A DNA stretch of 64,000 nucleotides from Dactylellina haptotyla (Eukaryota; Ascomycota; Orbiliomycetes; Orbiliales; Orbiliaceae), in the NCBI GenBank assembly GCA_031310005.1, contig CM062382.1, forward strand, positions 2,046,001-2,110,000. The letters are read 5' to 3'. This document shows positions 1 to 11,016 of this stretch, in pieces (position 1 is the stretch's first letter; every line of letters starts with the position of its first letter). The notes below the pieces were generated by a model. The model saw only the letters and a list, made by a program, of their open reading frames with translations. It was not told the DNA's origin and made no database searches. The position numbers and the translations under genes were made by a program.

Positions 1-714
1 GATGGGTTGCTATTCCTTGTTTTTTCCTATCTCATATGGTTTCAAACGTGTGCCTTTGGTAATTTTTCCCCCACATTGCATAGTACCCCCCCTTTTTTGT
101 TATTTCTTTTTATTCTTTTATTTCAACAGCGTCACCGGGATGAGATAATACTGGTGTATGTGTAGCTGTCAATATTTTGCCCTGCTTGATATTTTTTCGT
201 TTCGTTTCTTCTATTTTCATTCTGACTTATGTCAAATCCGTTTGTCTTTATTTAAAAATGGAGGCGTCTGGCCTGTCTTATGATCCTTGCTATTTTGGAC
301 ATTTGATTTAGCCTCTCCCTTCCCTCTTTATATGATTCTTTCCCTGTACAAACTTACACCCCAGAATACATATACTTTTTAAGTTCTTAGTTATTATCCC
401 TTTTATTACGGTGTCTCTTTATCGTCAAAGCTTCCTTATTTATTTTATTTGATCCTCCTTTCAAATTTTAGAAAAATAGTGAAATGAAAGTGTTTTATTA
501 TCTTTAATTCAAACTGACCATCGGCTACTCCTTGAGCAGCGTTTGACAAGTGAAAAGCATCGATGAACTTGGTCTACTAATGTGAATACAACTACTATAA
601 GCAAAACCAATGGCTGATAAATGATGCTTCGTCTACGTTCACCACCCCGGCCCGGCCTAGCCTTATCCAACGATTGACACTTGCGCGCAGATAGGAAAGG
701 GGAAAAGAGCATTA
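1..714. other. non-coding stretch at window edge
   Basis: No open frame with coding character is visible on either strand. The first 500 bases are T-rich with pyrimidine tracts, which suits an untranslated or intergenic region. It lies downstream of the small minus-strand gene that ends at 715. Confidence 0.5.
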
Positions 715-1116
715 CTACTTCGCAAGCCCCTCCGGCTTCTGCGCGTCCACCCCGAAAGCCGTCTGATACAGCTCTCTCGCGGCTTTCCAATCCTCCCACG
801 CGCCGTCGCTCGAAACATCAAACCCCGGATTGTAAAACGCACACCTGAGCAGGACCGCGCCAACGACCTGGTCGTACGGTTTGTACTGCGTCTTGCAGAA
901 ACCGAAGGGAATATCCTCGCCAAAGGTCAACACCACGGATTCGTAGGAATCCTCGCCGGCACCGTTGAATGCAACGGTGTCGCCTGTGGCTATGGGCTCA
1001 TCTTTGCCATAGGGACCCGCGATGGCGCAGGAGGTGACGGCGAAGAGTTTGCGGATATCTGGGAGCAGTTGGTCTGCGTGGTGGAGGGGCCCGCGCCAGT
1101 AGTGCGTGTAACCCAT
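715..1116 (-). CDS. small conserved MGYTHYW-type protein
   Basis: Single-exon reading frame of 133 residues beginning MGYTHYWRGPL. Proteins starting MGYTHYW are a small conserved family of unknown function found in fungi, bacteria and phages; I recognise the family by this start and do not know its activity. The frame holds a central GPYGKDEPI segment, a run rich in aromatic and acidic residues, and a CKTQYKPYDQVV stretch. There is no signal peptide or membrane segment, so a soluble intracellular protein is likely. The start is the ATG read from 1116, with no in-frame alternative ahead that would improve the match. No intron is needed. Function unknown. Confidence 0.75.
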   Translation of the reverse strand: MGYTHYWRGPLHHADQLLPDIRKLFAVTSCAIAGPYGKDEPIATGDTVAFNGAGEDSYESVVLTFGEDIPFGFCKTQYKPYDQVVGAVLLRCAFYNPGFDVSSDGAWEDWKAARELYQTAFGVDAQKPEGLAK

Positions 1117-2499
1117 TCTTTCTCGAGTCGAAGTTGAAGCCGAGGAAGATGGAGATAATGCGGAGGCGGATGCTATGGAGAATTTAGCCGTGCGTTAGCT
1201 GAATTCATGAAACAAGTTTTTAGAAAATGAATGAGAAATATATACAATTTTTGACATTCTGCGCAAAGGGTCAGGCGACATGGATTCTTCGATGTTCGAG
1301 AAACTTACGGCTAAGCGATGGTGACCTTGATCTCGCGGTTCGGAACGAACGGTTAGCAGGATCGGCTGCGGGTCGGTTCTCTGGCGGGGGGACTATGTGT
1401 CGAGTGTAGAAGGATGCGAAGACAAAGAACATATCATCATCATGTATATATATATACTCTGTTTACAATATATACATTCCGAATGTAAACAAAAAAATAA
1501 TAAAAAGAATATATCGTATAACAAAAATATGCTCAAGTAGGTGACTCCGACTCCAACATTCCGCTCGTTGTTTTTGGGCGATGGATACGGTGTGCGTGAT
1601 AGAAGACGCTTTTGCAGGGAGACACCGGGCATTATAATCAGGCCCGATTATGCATGAGCGGACGAGAGTCCGGTCTCTGCATTCCTGTCTGTTTCCAACG
1701 GCCTGAAAGAACAGCTTGTTCTTAAGATTGATTGGGTCCGGTGGGCTGTATCCATGTTGGAAAGTGCGCTGCCCTCGCTGTTGATGACTCAGAGCTGCAT
1801 TTGATATTATGATTGCCTCCCGTGCGCAGCTCCACAGTTGCATTATCGTAATTATAGCGCGGAGGTCGGAAACAATTCAAGTTGACACTAACCTCAGCTG
1901 CTCGCTTGTCAGTTTTTTGTTTCAAAGCTCTGGCCAATGGGTATCCGAGACCAGTGTCGACATAGAGTTCGCCTGTGCGCGCCGTCCTGGTCGAGATGGA
2001 CAGACCCGGATCGTAAAGCTTTCCGGTAAGCGAACAATGATAACTGATTGGCTTTGGCGTAATAGTAAGAGTGGTATATTGTCTGGGGGCAGATAAATCC
2101 ACGTATCAAGTAGACCTTCTGCAAGGACCACGTGCATATTGATGTGATATTTACAATATGCAGAAGAATAAAACAAGAATCGAAGAAGAGGTATATTATG
2201 AATCATACGTACCGCAAACCATCAAAATGGGCTAAGCTCAATCGCCAAATCTGCCATCCAAAAAGTGGAAGAAGAAAAAGTAAAATGAACATGAGAAAAC
2301 AAGTATGGATGAAAGGGAGGAGGAGGAGGGATGACAAGGAAAGAAAAGAAACAAAAAAAAAAACGCCAATGGGACGCCGTCTAATGCTAACTCCATCTCT
2401 TTCTCGTACACCTGAATCTTCTGAAACGCCAGTGACCCCCTCTAACTTGGAGAAAGCACTTGCTCCGCACACATCCACAGCCCCCACATTCCCTTCCCA
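1117..2499. other. intergenic region, no supported gene
   Basis: Several short open frames occur on both strands, but none has recognisable protein features and they overlap each other. A (TA)n run lies near 1444-1456. The right part is the 3' flank of the VARP/Vrl1-like gene. Confidence 0.5.
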
Positions 2500-5400
2500 C
2501 TATGTACTTCTCACAACCCTCAAGGCCCTCTTCAACCCCTCCAGCCGTTCCTTCTCAACAAGAACCTGGTTCCTCGCCAACTTTCTCACCGCATTCCTAG
2601 CGAATTTACCATGCATCTCATGGAAACTCGCCAGTTCTACCGCTGCCACTGACTGGCTGTACCGTAGCTCTCGACTCAAGGCCTCTTGCCTCGTCTTGGT
2701 CGACCTGATATTATCTGCCGCGCCCTGGTGAATCTTCGCCCTCGTCTCATCCATCAGCCCCAAAGGCCACCTGTCCGATCTCCTCAGCGAGACCATATGC
2801 TTCTCAACCTCCCGCTGTAGCATGTTGATCTCCGCCACGATCTTTCTCGGTCTCTCGAGGGCGGTCATCATTCCTTGCAAGCTCTGATTGATACTCCTAA
2901 AGTCTTCCAAAAAATGCACATATGGATTCGAATCGTTCGGTGTCATAGCTATCGCCGCCTTCCACAGCCCGCGCACGTGCTGACTGCCCTCCATAAACTC
3001 GCATGCATTCAGCTGTTTCCTAGCCTGCGTCATCGCCTCACCGAAATCCCTTGAATTCTGGAGCATCTGGTTCGTCCGCCGGAATACTATCTTCGTATGC
3101 ACCATTATCGCACGAACAGTATCTCGGGCGTGCGCCATAAAGATCTCAATGTCCTTGGTGTTCTGGAGGGGCTCGAAGTCTTCTTGTACCATTTCACCGC
3201 GAATCTCAGATTTCCGCTTCGACCGCTCCATCATACTGTCCGGCTGCATGTCTGGCATCAGGAAAAACTCCCACAGCAGTTCATGGGTTGCAAAAGTGCT
3301 GTGTGATAGCAACGTTCGTAGGAAACTATCTAGTTGCGTTTGTATGTCTCTGAGTACCGCCCGGGATGGTTTTGAGGGAAGCTGGAAGGGACTCCTGCTG
3401 ACATGTAAGGCGGGTAGCCAGGATGCCGGGTGCTCATATGATAGCCAGTAGGCGAGGAATTCGAAGTCCGATAATAATCTTCGACAGGTGGTGATAGTGT
3501 ATTTCATATCCGAGGATGGCATGCCGCTCTTTAGGACTAATCGTACCGTTGCGTCCTCCACAAAGATACCACGAACTACTGCGGTTATTCTGCCATCGGC
3601 CTGGGGTGGGTATGAGAACATGACCATATCTAAACAGAGATTAGCATGTTTGATGTCTTATCGTGGCAGCTGGTGGTACAAACCGTCAAATTTATTTCTA
3701 ACGTCATCATCCTTCGCCAACTCCACCGCTGTTAGACCTCTCGATTCTCTAGCGTAGATATCGACACGCCTGTCACTAAACAGCGTTCTGACATTGTCCA
3801 CTCTGCCGTATTTACTAGCTAGCATCAGAGGGCTCAAGTTCTTCTCGTTCACGGCGTTGACGTCTGAATCCCTCCTTAACAGCATCTTGAGAATGTGTTG
3901 ATCGTGGATGATGTGCAAGAGGTTATTTCCTTTCCTGTCAACGTGGTCGTCGAGATGTAACCGCTCGCCATCAGTCTGGGCTGCTTCCGCTGCACGGATC
4001 CCTAAAATAACCATTTCTTTGTAGCTGGGGTGGTCGTAGGACCGACAGAGAGCGAACAATGGTGTCTGGCCGTTCTTGTCTTTGAGAGTCCACTGTATTA
4101 ATCTGCCGAAATGGCGTAAAAAGGTTGGTTGACTGTATTAAAGTCAGTATCTACGCTTCTTGGAACGGAAGGGGGCTTCTCATACTTGAAAGCATAGTGA
4201 CCGGCCGTTCGGCCGTTTGAATCAACGGCCTTCATATATTGCAATACATCCTCATCTGACGCTTTCATAACCTCTTCCATTATTACTCGAACTATATCGT
4301 AGTTTTCTCCTTGGATAGCCGCAGATAATAATGTCGTCCCTTCATGAGTTCGATCTTGAAGTAACCAAGATAATGAAAAATATGTCGATTCATCGATTAG
4401 ATACTCCAAGACGTCCTGTTGTTGAGTATTGACCGCCATCATGACTAAGGATTCGCCTCGCAGATTCTGCGTTTTTGATAGGACATCCACCGACATGAGG
4501 TCTTCCGATAGAGATAGAGCGGAATGTGACAAATGTTCGAGAGAGTGGAAAGACGATGAAGCCCAGCTGTGGCGCGATAGGTCGCTTCTCACAGATATCG
4601 AACGGGTGAGTTTGCGGTGCGGTCGTACTGAAATACCGTCAAATATGACCTCCGGATTGAATTTAGTTTTCCCATTTGCTTTGGACTTTAAGTGTTCCTG
4701 GTATTCTGGATCTTCGTCGACCGATGGGACTATTGTTGACTCTCCGGTTTCTGTTGAAACAATAGAGTTGGAATTGGCCTGGGTTCCGGCTTCGGTGTCG
4801 GTTTCTCTTTCGATCTCAAGTTCGGTTTCAAGCTCGGTTTCAAGCTCGGTTTCAAGCTCGATGTCATCATCTTCCCCATCAACTTGGCCATCAGTGGTAT
4901 CTCCTTGAGCGTTACGGTCTTCAACACTATTTTCTTTGGGGCTCCGAGTTCCTTCGACTTCATGTGCCTCAACGTCGCCGCCATCCATCTGGTTTCCATT
5001 TGCGTCAACTTCTCCGGATTCTTCAGAAGTATGCTTCTGAAGATCGGTCATTGTCACTGGTTCTGTAATTACTTCATCAGCTAGAATTTCAATAGGCTGC
5101 GGTGGCTCGCTAGTCTCTTGTGCCGTGGTTTCCTGCAATGTTTCCACTACAGTCGCAACGACTTCGGGTGGAATAGGATGACCGTTAGAAAGCTCAGAAC
5201 TGGAGCTCCCGCCGTCCATTTCCTTCTCGTCAACCTTTAAGTCTCTCTGCTCGGTGCCATCGTCATCTTCGTTCTCCGGCATTTCTAGTTCCGGTATCAG
5301 TTCAGGAAGTTTATCTCTCGGGCTCTCGATTTTGGCAAAAATCTCAGGTAATAGTGTAGTATCCGAGGCATCCATATTTGGGCTCAATGAAACCCCATTG

Positions 5401-7233
5401 ATCTCTGACTCGATGACTTTAAGGCCTCCATTCCTCACCAGCCCCTCTTGTCTCTTCTCCTCTGCTCTCTTCCGTCGCTTTTCCGCACCGGCCTCATCAT
5501 CAAACCCGACGAACCTTACGTCCGGAACATCGTTGACCGGACTAAGCGCTCCGTTATCGAGTTCTGAGATATCCTCCTTCCTCTCCAGTAGATCTCGGAC
5601 ACCGTTCACATTCCCTTTCCGAATTCGGTCCCATAGTCTTCCGTTCCTCTTGCCCGCTTTACCCATATGTTCGCTATCCATAGTGATGTGAAACAAGACA
5701 CCTTCAAGTGTACTCAAGACGTACCCTCGCTCGCCAACCTCGACCTCATCGATGAACACAAAATTCCTCATATAGGTAAGGGAGCTTTGCAACCCCTTGA
5801 CTTTGGCTCTGATCACCACAATGAGCAACAACGAAACCAACATGTCGGCGTTCATAGTAAGTACGGGATTCGTTGTTTCGTCATCGTTAAGTTTCTCCGA
5901 GGTGTCGGTGTCTAGAAGGGGTGTCCGGGCTGGTGTGATGGGCGATTGGATCTGTTCCTTCAGTTTCCTAGCTTCCTCTTCGCTCTGAGTTAGCGCCTGC
6001 GCCGTCTCGAGCAGGATATCCAACATTTCTTGGGGTGATTTGGCATCGGACATGCGCTCGAACTTTTCGGTAGCGCGGACGACTCTGCTCGCGAGGTTAT
6101 GACGGGTTTCGTGGTCCGGGACGGAGATGCCAACTTGTGCAATGTCGATGAATTCCATTTCTTTGATTTTTTCGTCAAGGATATCGTTTTCGTCCTTCTT
6201 GAGGGCCAAGAGGCGTGGGAAGATATAGGCGTCGTGGAGCTGTTCGCAGATGTAGCGTTCTATGAGGTGTTCGATGCTGGAGCCGGTGAGGTCGGTGGTG
6301 TTTGCGAGGAGCTGGAGTTGGGATTGGTCGACTCGTTGGAAGAGCTCGATGGCGGCCATGATTGCAGTTTCGATGGTTGTGCGCATGGTTGCTTCGTCCA
6401 CAGAGGCCTGGATGTCCCAGCCGACGGGCTTGGATGGGGATTTCGAGTTTGTCGTTGGAGTGGTGCCCCCATCGGTTGTTGCGCTTGCTTTTGGAGTGGA
6501 GGTACCCGCGCTGCTGGCACCGCCGTTGCCCACTAGCTCGGGAATGGATTTTTCGAGTTCCTGAAAGAGAGTTTTGAGGCCGGGTTGGAGCTGCCTAGCT
6601 ATCATGGGGAAGGTTCCCAGCAGGTCTTCGAAGTTTTTGATTTCCTTCCTCTTTGGCATCATGGAGCTCGAAGATTCCAAGGGAGCGTTTTCGAGCTTGG
6701 GTTTTATCGTCAGCGGGACGTGCTCCAGCGTTCCCACCAAGGGGCGGGTGATGTAGTAGATGAGCCATGGCTGGGTTTCGATCGAGTTTGGCCAGTAGAG
6801 GACGTCATTTTGGAGCTGGGCTTGATTGAGGGTCCGAAAGCCTGGTGCGCAAGGCGGTTAGCTCTTTATATGTATCCATGTAGAATGTGGGTGGTGTTCA
6901 ATTGGGGAGGGTACCTTTGTTGGTGTAGACCCAAGTGTCTTTGATGATCACGGTCCGGCCGTTGAAAGTGCTGTACTGCCTGGCCTTGCCTCTGTTCTCC
7001 CTGGCAGCGGCAACGGTGGTGCCGGTGATCTCATCTTTGGGGGCGCGGAGGACGTGGCTGCCGAGGAACTCCTCGGACTGGACCAGGTCGGTGAAGGGCT
7101 GGGTGGATTCACGATCGCGCGAGTGCAGGAGGACATCGGTCGTGGGGACGAGGAGGATGTAGTCGGTTAGCGGGGAGCACTGGGCGGGGATCGTGCTTCG
7201 GAAGAAGGCACGGAGGAATGGATTCAGCGGCAT
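2500..7233 (-). CDS. VARP/Vrl1-like protein: VPS9 domain, ankyrin repeats and PX-BAR-like C-terminus
   Basis: Four exons, complement of join(2500..3629, 3684..4102, 4186..6841, 6915..7233): 4524 nt, 1507 residues, canonical GT-AG joins. Residues about 290-495 form a VPS9 Rab5-type exchange-factor domain, including the NADMLVSLL and GERGYVLSTLEGVL segments. Two blocks of ankyrin-like repeats (about 900-1130) follow, one carrying DKNGQTPLFALCRSYDH. The last 375 residues begin with a PX-like motif (RRLLSDFEFLAYWLSYEHP) and continue as long helices that suit a BAR-like fold. This order matches yeast Vrl1, the VPS9 subunit of the endosomal VINE complex, and partly animal VARP/ANKRD27. A long acidic low-complexity linker (ELETELETELE) separates VPS9 from the ankyrins. 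Expected role: endosomal Rab5-family activation coupled to membrane binding; this is inferred from architecture. Confidence 0.85.
4810..4865. repeat. 12-bp tandem repeat inside the VARP/Vrl1-like coding region
   Basis: A 12-base unit (caagctcggttt) is repeated about four times with slight variation. On the coding strand it encodes the iterated ETEL run of the acidic linker. Its length is a multiple of three, so copy changes would keep the frame. Confidence 0.8.
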
Positions 7234-8135
7234 TCATAAGGATTCCAGGGGGGGGAAGACCGGGTTGTCGAGTGAGCGAGTGAGGGTGGGGTCTGGAGGA
7301 CGATGGGGGTGTCGAGGACGGTAGAGGAGAGAAGGAGGAGGAGGAGGAGGGGTGATTTCGAGATGGGATGTGCTCGCTAAATTGCGTGGCTGCATTCGCA
7401 GGGCATGTGCACAACGAAACCGAGAGATGGGCACGACCTCCTATCCACCAATAATATCAATACCAAAACCGATATCAATATCAATATCTCTTCCTCTGCT
7501 CGGTCTCCTCGACAGTCTTTCAGTTTTCACTCTTCGGTCTGGCGGTGGGGGTCTTGTCTCCTGTCTCGTGTGTTGGGGTGAGGTTGGAGGGCGCATGTAC
7601 CTGGCGTCCGGTGAAGGAGATTCCCGTTGCGGCCTGGCTCGCTCTCGCTCCGGACGACGTAACGTTCCCATCCCGGGCGAGTAGCCGAAGCGACCAAGAT
7701 CAGATCCAGCAGGTGCTAACCCCGTCGCATTCGATACATTTTATTATTACAATATGTTAATGCTAACGTACTAGTGAGCTTGCGGTAGCAGATCAGCCGG
7801 CCCAGCCCAGCAGCAACGGTCTCTGGCGTGCATACTGCAGCCGGGGGTAACATTCGAGCTCGAGCTATCGGTCAATCAATCCCGCGCAAACGAGGCTTTG
7901 ACCCTTCAGCCGCAGGCCGCTCTCACCACAGCGACCATGCATGGTTCATAATACGGCCTCCCGTCTGGAGAGGTCGCGGTATCCTCGGCCTTGAAACAGG
8001 AGGCTCGCGGGTCAATGGGGAAGGAATATAAATATATAAAGATATGCCCCTCCGGCTGATCCGGCAGAATGCTTCGCCGTGCGCATACAAAAAGTGTACA
8101 TATATCTTTTCAACCTCAATGATTACCGTCCCGAC
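7234..8135. promoter_or_regulatory. divergent promoter region
   Basis: About 0.9 kb separates the start codons of the VARP/Vrl1-like gene (-) and the two-TM protein gene (+), so it must carry both promoters. It has purine/pyrimidine tracts near 7330-7350 and an AT-rich TATA-like stretch (about 8027-8040, tataaatatataaa) roughly 100 bases ahead of the plus-strand ATG. The open frames in it are short and uninformative. Confidence 0.55.
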
Positions 8136-9161
8136 ATGACGACACCCTTCTCGCCCTCCGAAGAGCTGTACACTCTTCCCAAGCCGCCTGAGCGCCATGT
8201 CCACCGCTCTCTCTCCGGCGACACAATAAACGAGAAGAGCGGGCCTTCCTCATTCTCCGTGGACCTGGACCCGCTGGCCGTCCCGGGCTACCCCCTCATC
8301 CCCTTCGAAGACGACTCCAAAATCCAACGTCTCATCAGGAAATCACTCTGCACCAAAAAACTCGACAAGCTCTACCGCTTCCTCTCCCTCGTCTCCACCA
8401 AGACCGGCTGCCAAATCTTCCCCCTCCACGTCCAGAAGGTCCGCGGCCACGAAATCGTCATCACCGAGGACCACCAGCTCCACCTCGTCTGGCACTACGA
8501 CCGCTACTTTGTCAAGCCCATCCCGGAATTCCTCCTCAACCACCTCTTCTGGGAGCACCATCTGATAGACACCCAATGCGAAGAATACCGCGCCGCCCTG
8601 GGTTTCGTCCGCTCCTGGAGCTACCTTATAAAGACCCAAACCGACTTTGACATCGCCATCGAGAAGAGACTCCTCCGCTGGAACGTCGTCAACGGCGAGC
8701 GCCCGGACTACGAAGCCTTCAAGAAACTCATGCGCTTCCTCTCCCGCTTCCACCACGTCCAGGACAAGCAGGTCAGCAGACGCTACCGCTACGGCGAACT
8801 ATGCCTCTCGCGCCTCAACTTCTGGAGCCGCGTCACCTTTACCTCTCGTGCCTATCACAGAATATACGGCCAGTACGGCGCCCTGCTCTCCTACATTATC
8901 ACCCCGCTGCTGTTTTCCTTCGCTGTATTATCCGTCGTCCTGGCCGCATTGCAGGTTGAATTGGCAGCAGAGCAGGCCGGGACCGTCCCGCTGTGGGTTA
9001 GCTTTGGCGTCGCGACGAGGTGGTTCAGCTTCACGGCGCTCGGGATATCAGTGGTTTCCGTACTGGTCGTGTTCGCAGGTGCTGCGTATCTAGCGGCGGA
9101 TGAAATGATATGGGCCATCAAGCACCGTGGTAGGGATAAGCTATCTCGAGAAGAGGTGTAA
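8136..9161 (+). CDS. fungal two-TM protein, DUF6601-like
   Basis: Intron-free frame. I take the ATG at 8136 (MTTPFSPSEELYTLPKPPER), giving 341 residues; an in-frame GTG further upstream only adds an AT-rich leader. The core carries LCTKKLDKLYRFLSLVSTKT and HEIVITEDHQLHLVWHYDR, which I recognise as the conserved core of fungal proteins filed as DUF6601 (name from memory). Two hydrophobic segments near the C-terminus (about residues 252-278 and 293-322) should span a membrane, with the conserved core on one side. Fungi often carry many paralogues of this family; its activity is unknown. Codon use is strongly C-ending, typical of the gene-rich half of the window. Confidence 0.8.
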   Translation: MTTPFSPSEELYTLPKPPERHVHRSLSGDTINEKSGPSSFSVDLDPLAVPGYPLIPFEDDSKIQRLIRKSLCTKKLDKLYRFLSLVSTKTGCQIFPLHVQKVRGHEIVITEDHQLHLVWHYDRYFVKPIPEFLLNHLFWEHHLIDTQCEEYRAALGFVRSWSYLIKTQTDFDIAIEKRLLRWNVVNGERPDYEAFKKLMRFLSRFHHVQDKQVSRRYRYGELCLSRLNFWSRVTFTSRAYHRIYGQYGALLSYIITPLLFSFAVLSVVLAALQVELAAEQAGTVPLWVSFGVATRWFSFTALGISVVSVLVVFAGAAYLAADEMIWAIKHRGRDKLSREEV

Positions 9162-9377
9162 ATTTGTAGTATTTCTGCATTGTATAATCTGTATTATATT
9201 TACGTGTGGGTGGTTAGTTGCCTTGCAAGCGATAGCTGTAGTTTATTTCTGTTTGATTGACCAATCGAGCTTCTGCATCCAACCGCATCCAACTGCACAA
9301 CTACAGTGTATCTAAACGATATATTTGCTCGACTCTAAAACACACTAGATTCATTTTTTCTCTCTTTCTTTACAGCC

Positions 9378-9807
9378 ATGGGATCACGATCACAACAGGA
9401 GTTGGAGGAGAAGCTCGTCGGCAAGTATATCGTTGACCCCACTGACGAATACCTACCTCGTGTCGCATCCGACGTTCAAGCAACAGAGGTATATAAATCA
9501 TTTGTAATCCCTCGGCGCAATTTAGCTCCTTCGACTCTGCTAATGTAGAGTGCTGCTAATAGATCGTTCATACCGATACTCTCCCAAATCCCAATCGTGT
9601 GATACCGCCCAACTGTTCTGTTACAGCGGACTTTATAGAAGAGCGGTAGGTGAACTTGCCTGGTCTCGTACCCAGCTATCACCAAGCGGACAACCCAGCC
9701 TATTTTCCATCGCAGTTTCAAAAACGAAGATATCTAATAAGTGAATCTATAGACTAAACGTGCACATTGATAATAGTGGGAAATGCACACATGTCTACTT
9801 TGGTTAG
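9378..9807 (+). CDS. I78-family peptidase inhibitor-like protein, copy 1
   Basis: Three exons, join(9378..9488, 9563..9645, 9753..9807): 249 nt, 82 residues. The protein starts MGSRSQQELEEKLVGKYIVD and continues through LPNPNRVIPPNCSVTADFIE to end LNVHIDNSGKCTHVYFG. The LVGK, RVIPP..SVT.DF and R-LNVH-D-GKCT patterns are those of the I78 (potato-inhibitor-I-like) family of small serine-protease inhibitors. There is no signal peptide, so a cytosolic inhibitor is likely. Introns sit at phases 0 and 2, exactly as in the neighbouring copy starting at 10215, so the two arose by tandem duplication. This copy is the more diverged: it has Asn-Cys where copy 2 has Gly-Ser after the Pro pair. The target protease is unknown. 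Confidence 0.85.
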
Positions 9808-10214
9808 AAGGCCGCCTGGAGGATATATATACGGAGAATAGAGTATTTCGGGGTTGAGTAGCTAGGGTTACGCTCTACTGTAGCTCACTCGGACCTCGGA
9901 CATGGAGTATATCTCTATATACGTACTTAAGGACTTAGTGATTAAATAAGTAATTATTATACTCTTTATTTGAGTGGCGTTCGCATAAAGGGTTCTCTGT
10001 GAATTTCCGTGTTGGGATCTTTCGGGTAGTACCGACGTCATCGGAATCTGGGGATTTCTGTGCTATATAAACAACCCCGGCCGTAGCAAAGCGACACCTT
10101 TGCGTCGACCCTCGCACTCCAAAGCTGCATATGCATACGTACCGCACAACAAATCGTCTAAATTATATATACACATCATACCGGAAATACCGAATTCCTA
10201 CACGATTTGAGAAA
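9808..10214. promoter_or_regulatory. spacer between the two I78-type genes
   Basis: About 0.4 kb between the stop of copy 1 and the ATG of copy 2. No gene is seen. It must hold the promoter of copy 2; a TATA-like run (aattatatatacac, about 10160-10173) lies some 45 bases ahead of the ATG. Confidence 0.5.
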
Positions 10215-10605
10215 ATGGATCCACCATCGCAGGAAATCCAGCAGCAGTGGCAGGAGAAGCTCGTTGGCAAGAAGATCGTTGACTCCCCATCCGACCATCC
10301 AGAGGTATAAATATGCTCGCAACCTCGTCTTCTAGCTAGCTATTTTGAATGGGGAATATTTATCTAACGCAAATGGACTATACAACAGCACTTTTGCAAG
10401 GAAGATCTCCCCCAGGGTCCGCAAAGCCATCGTGTGATCCCGCCTGGTAGTATGGTTACCAAAGACTTTAGACCAAGCAGGTGCGTATCATGTGTTTGAC
10501 CCAACAGGTGTTTTCTTAGTGAAATTGGCTGGTTAACCCTTTGTCTATAGAATGAACGTCCATGTTGATAACGACGGGAAATGCACGCACATCAATTTCG
10601 GTTAG
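10215..10605 (+). CDS. I78-family peptidase inhibitor-like protein, copy 2
   Basis: Three exons, join(10215..10304, 10389..10480, 10551..10605): 237 nt, 78 residues. It starts MDPPSQEIQQQWQEKLVGKK and carries HRVIPPGSMVTKDFRPSR and MNVHVDNDGKCTHINFG, the full I78 inhibitor pattern. This copy has the canonical P-G-S-M-V-T-x-D-x-R core and is therefore the better preserved one. Intron positions and phases (0 and 2) equal those of the copy starting at 9378, and last exons are both 55 nt. No secretion signal is present, so it probably acts inside the cell against serine proteases such as vacuolar or cytosolic subtilases; that target is inference. Confidence 0.9.
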
Positions 10606-11016
10606 AACGATTGCTCGTCTGTAAACTATCACCGAGGGGTGTATTCTTAAAAGGGTGCTTACTATAAGCAAATGGGATACCTTCACTTTAAGAGCTTATA
10701 TCACTTGAAAATTTGCCAATTTCAATATTTCTAGTAAATTGAGAAACGAAATAAAAATGTGATACTAAAATGACTATATCCGTAACACCTCGCTATCCAT
10801 AACATCGAAGATTAAAAAGAAAGAAAGAAAAGGCAGGAAAAGGAATATATATGTACACCTCTTACACAAGACAGAAATAAAAGATGTTGTCCAACATACT
10901 CACTCGCTCGCTCGCTCGATCCTCCTACACCCAAATGACCAAAAAAAAAGAAGGGTAATAACCCATGCCCTCGCACACATAATTCTTCCAAATCAACCCT
11001 GGGATGGAAAAATATC
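10606..11016. other. convergent 3' intergenic region
   Basis: Spacer between the 3' ends of the second I78-type gene (+) and the DeSI-type gene (-). It is AT-rich with short A runs and a small (ctcg)n run near 10900-10918. No gene is seen; presumably it holds the polyadenylation sites of both genes. Confidence 0.5.

Noticed and set aside
2132-2731. 199-codon plus-strand frame
   Set aside because: Its second half is antisense to the well-supported VARP/Vrl1-like last exon, and its first half has no protein character.
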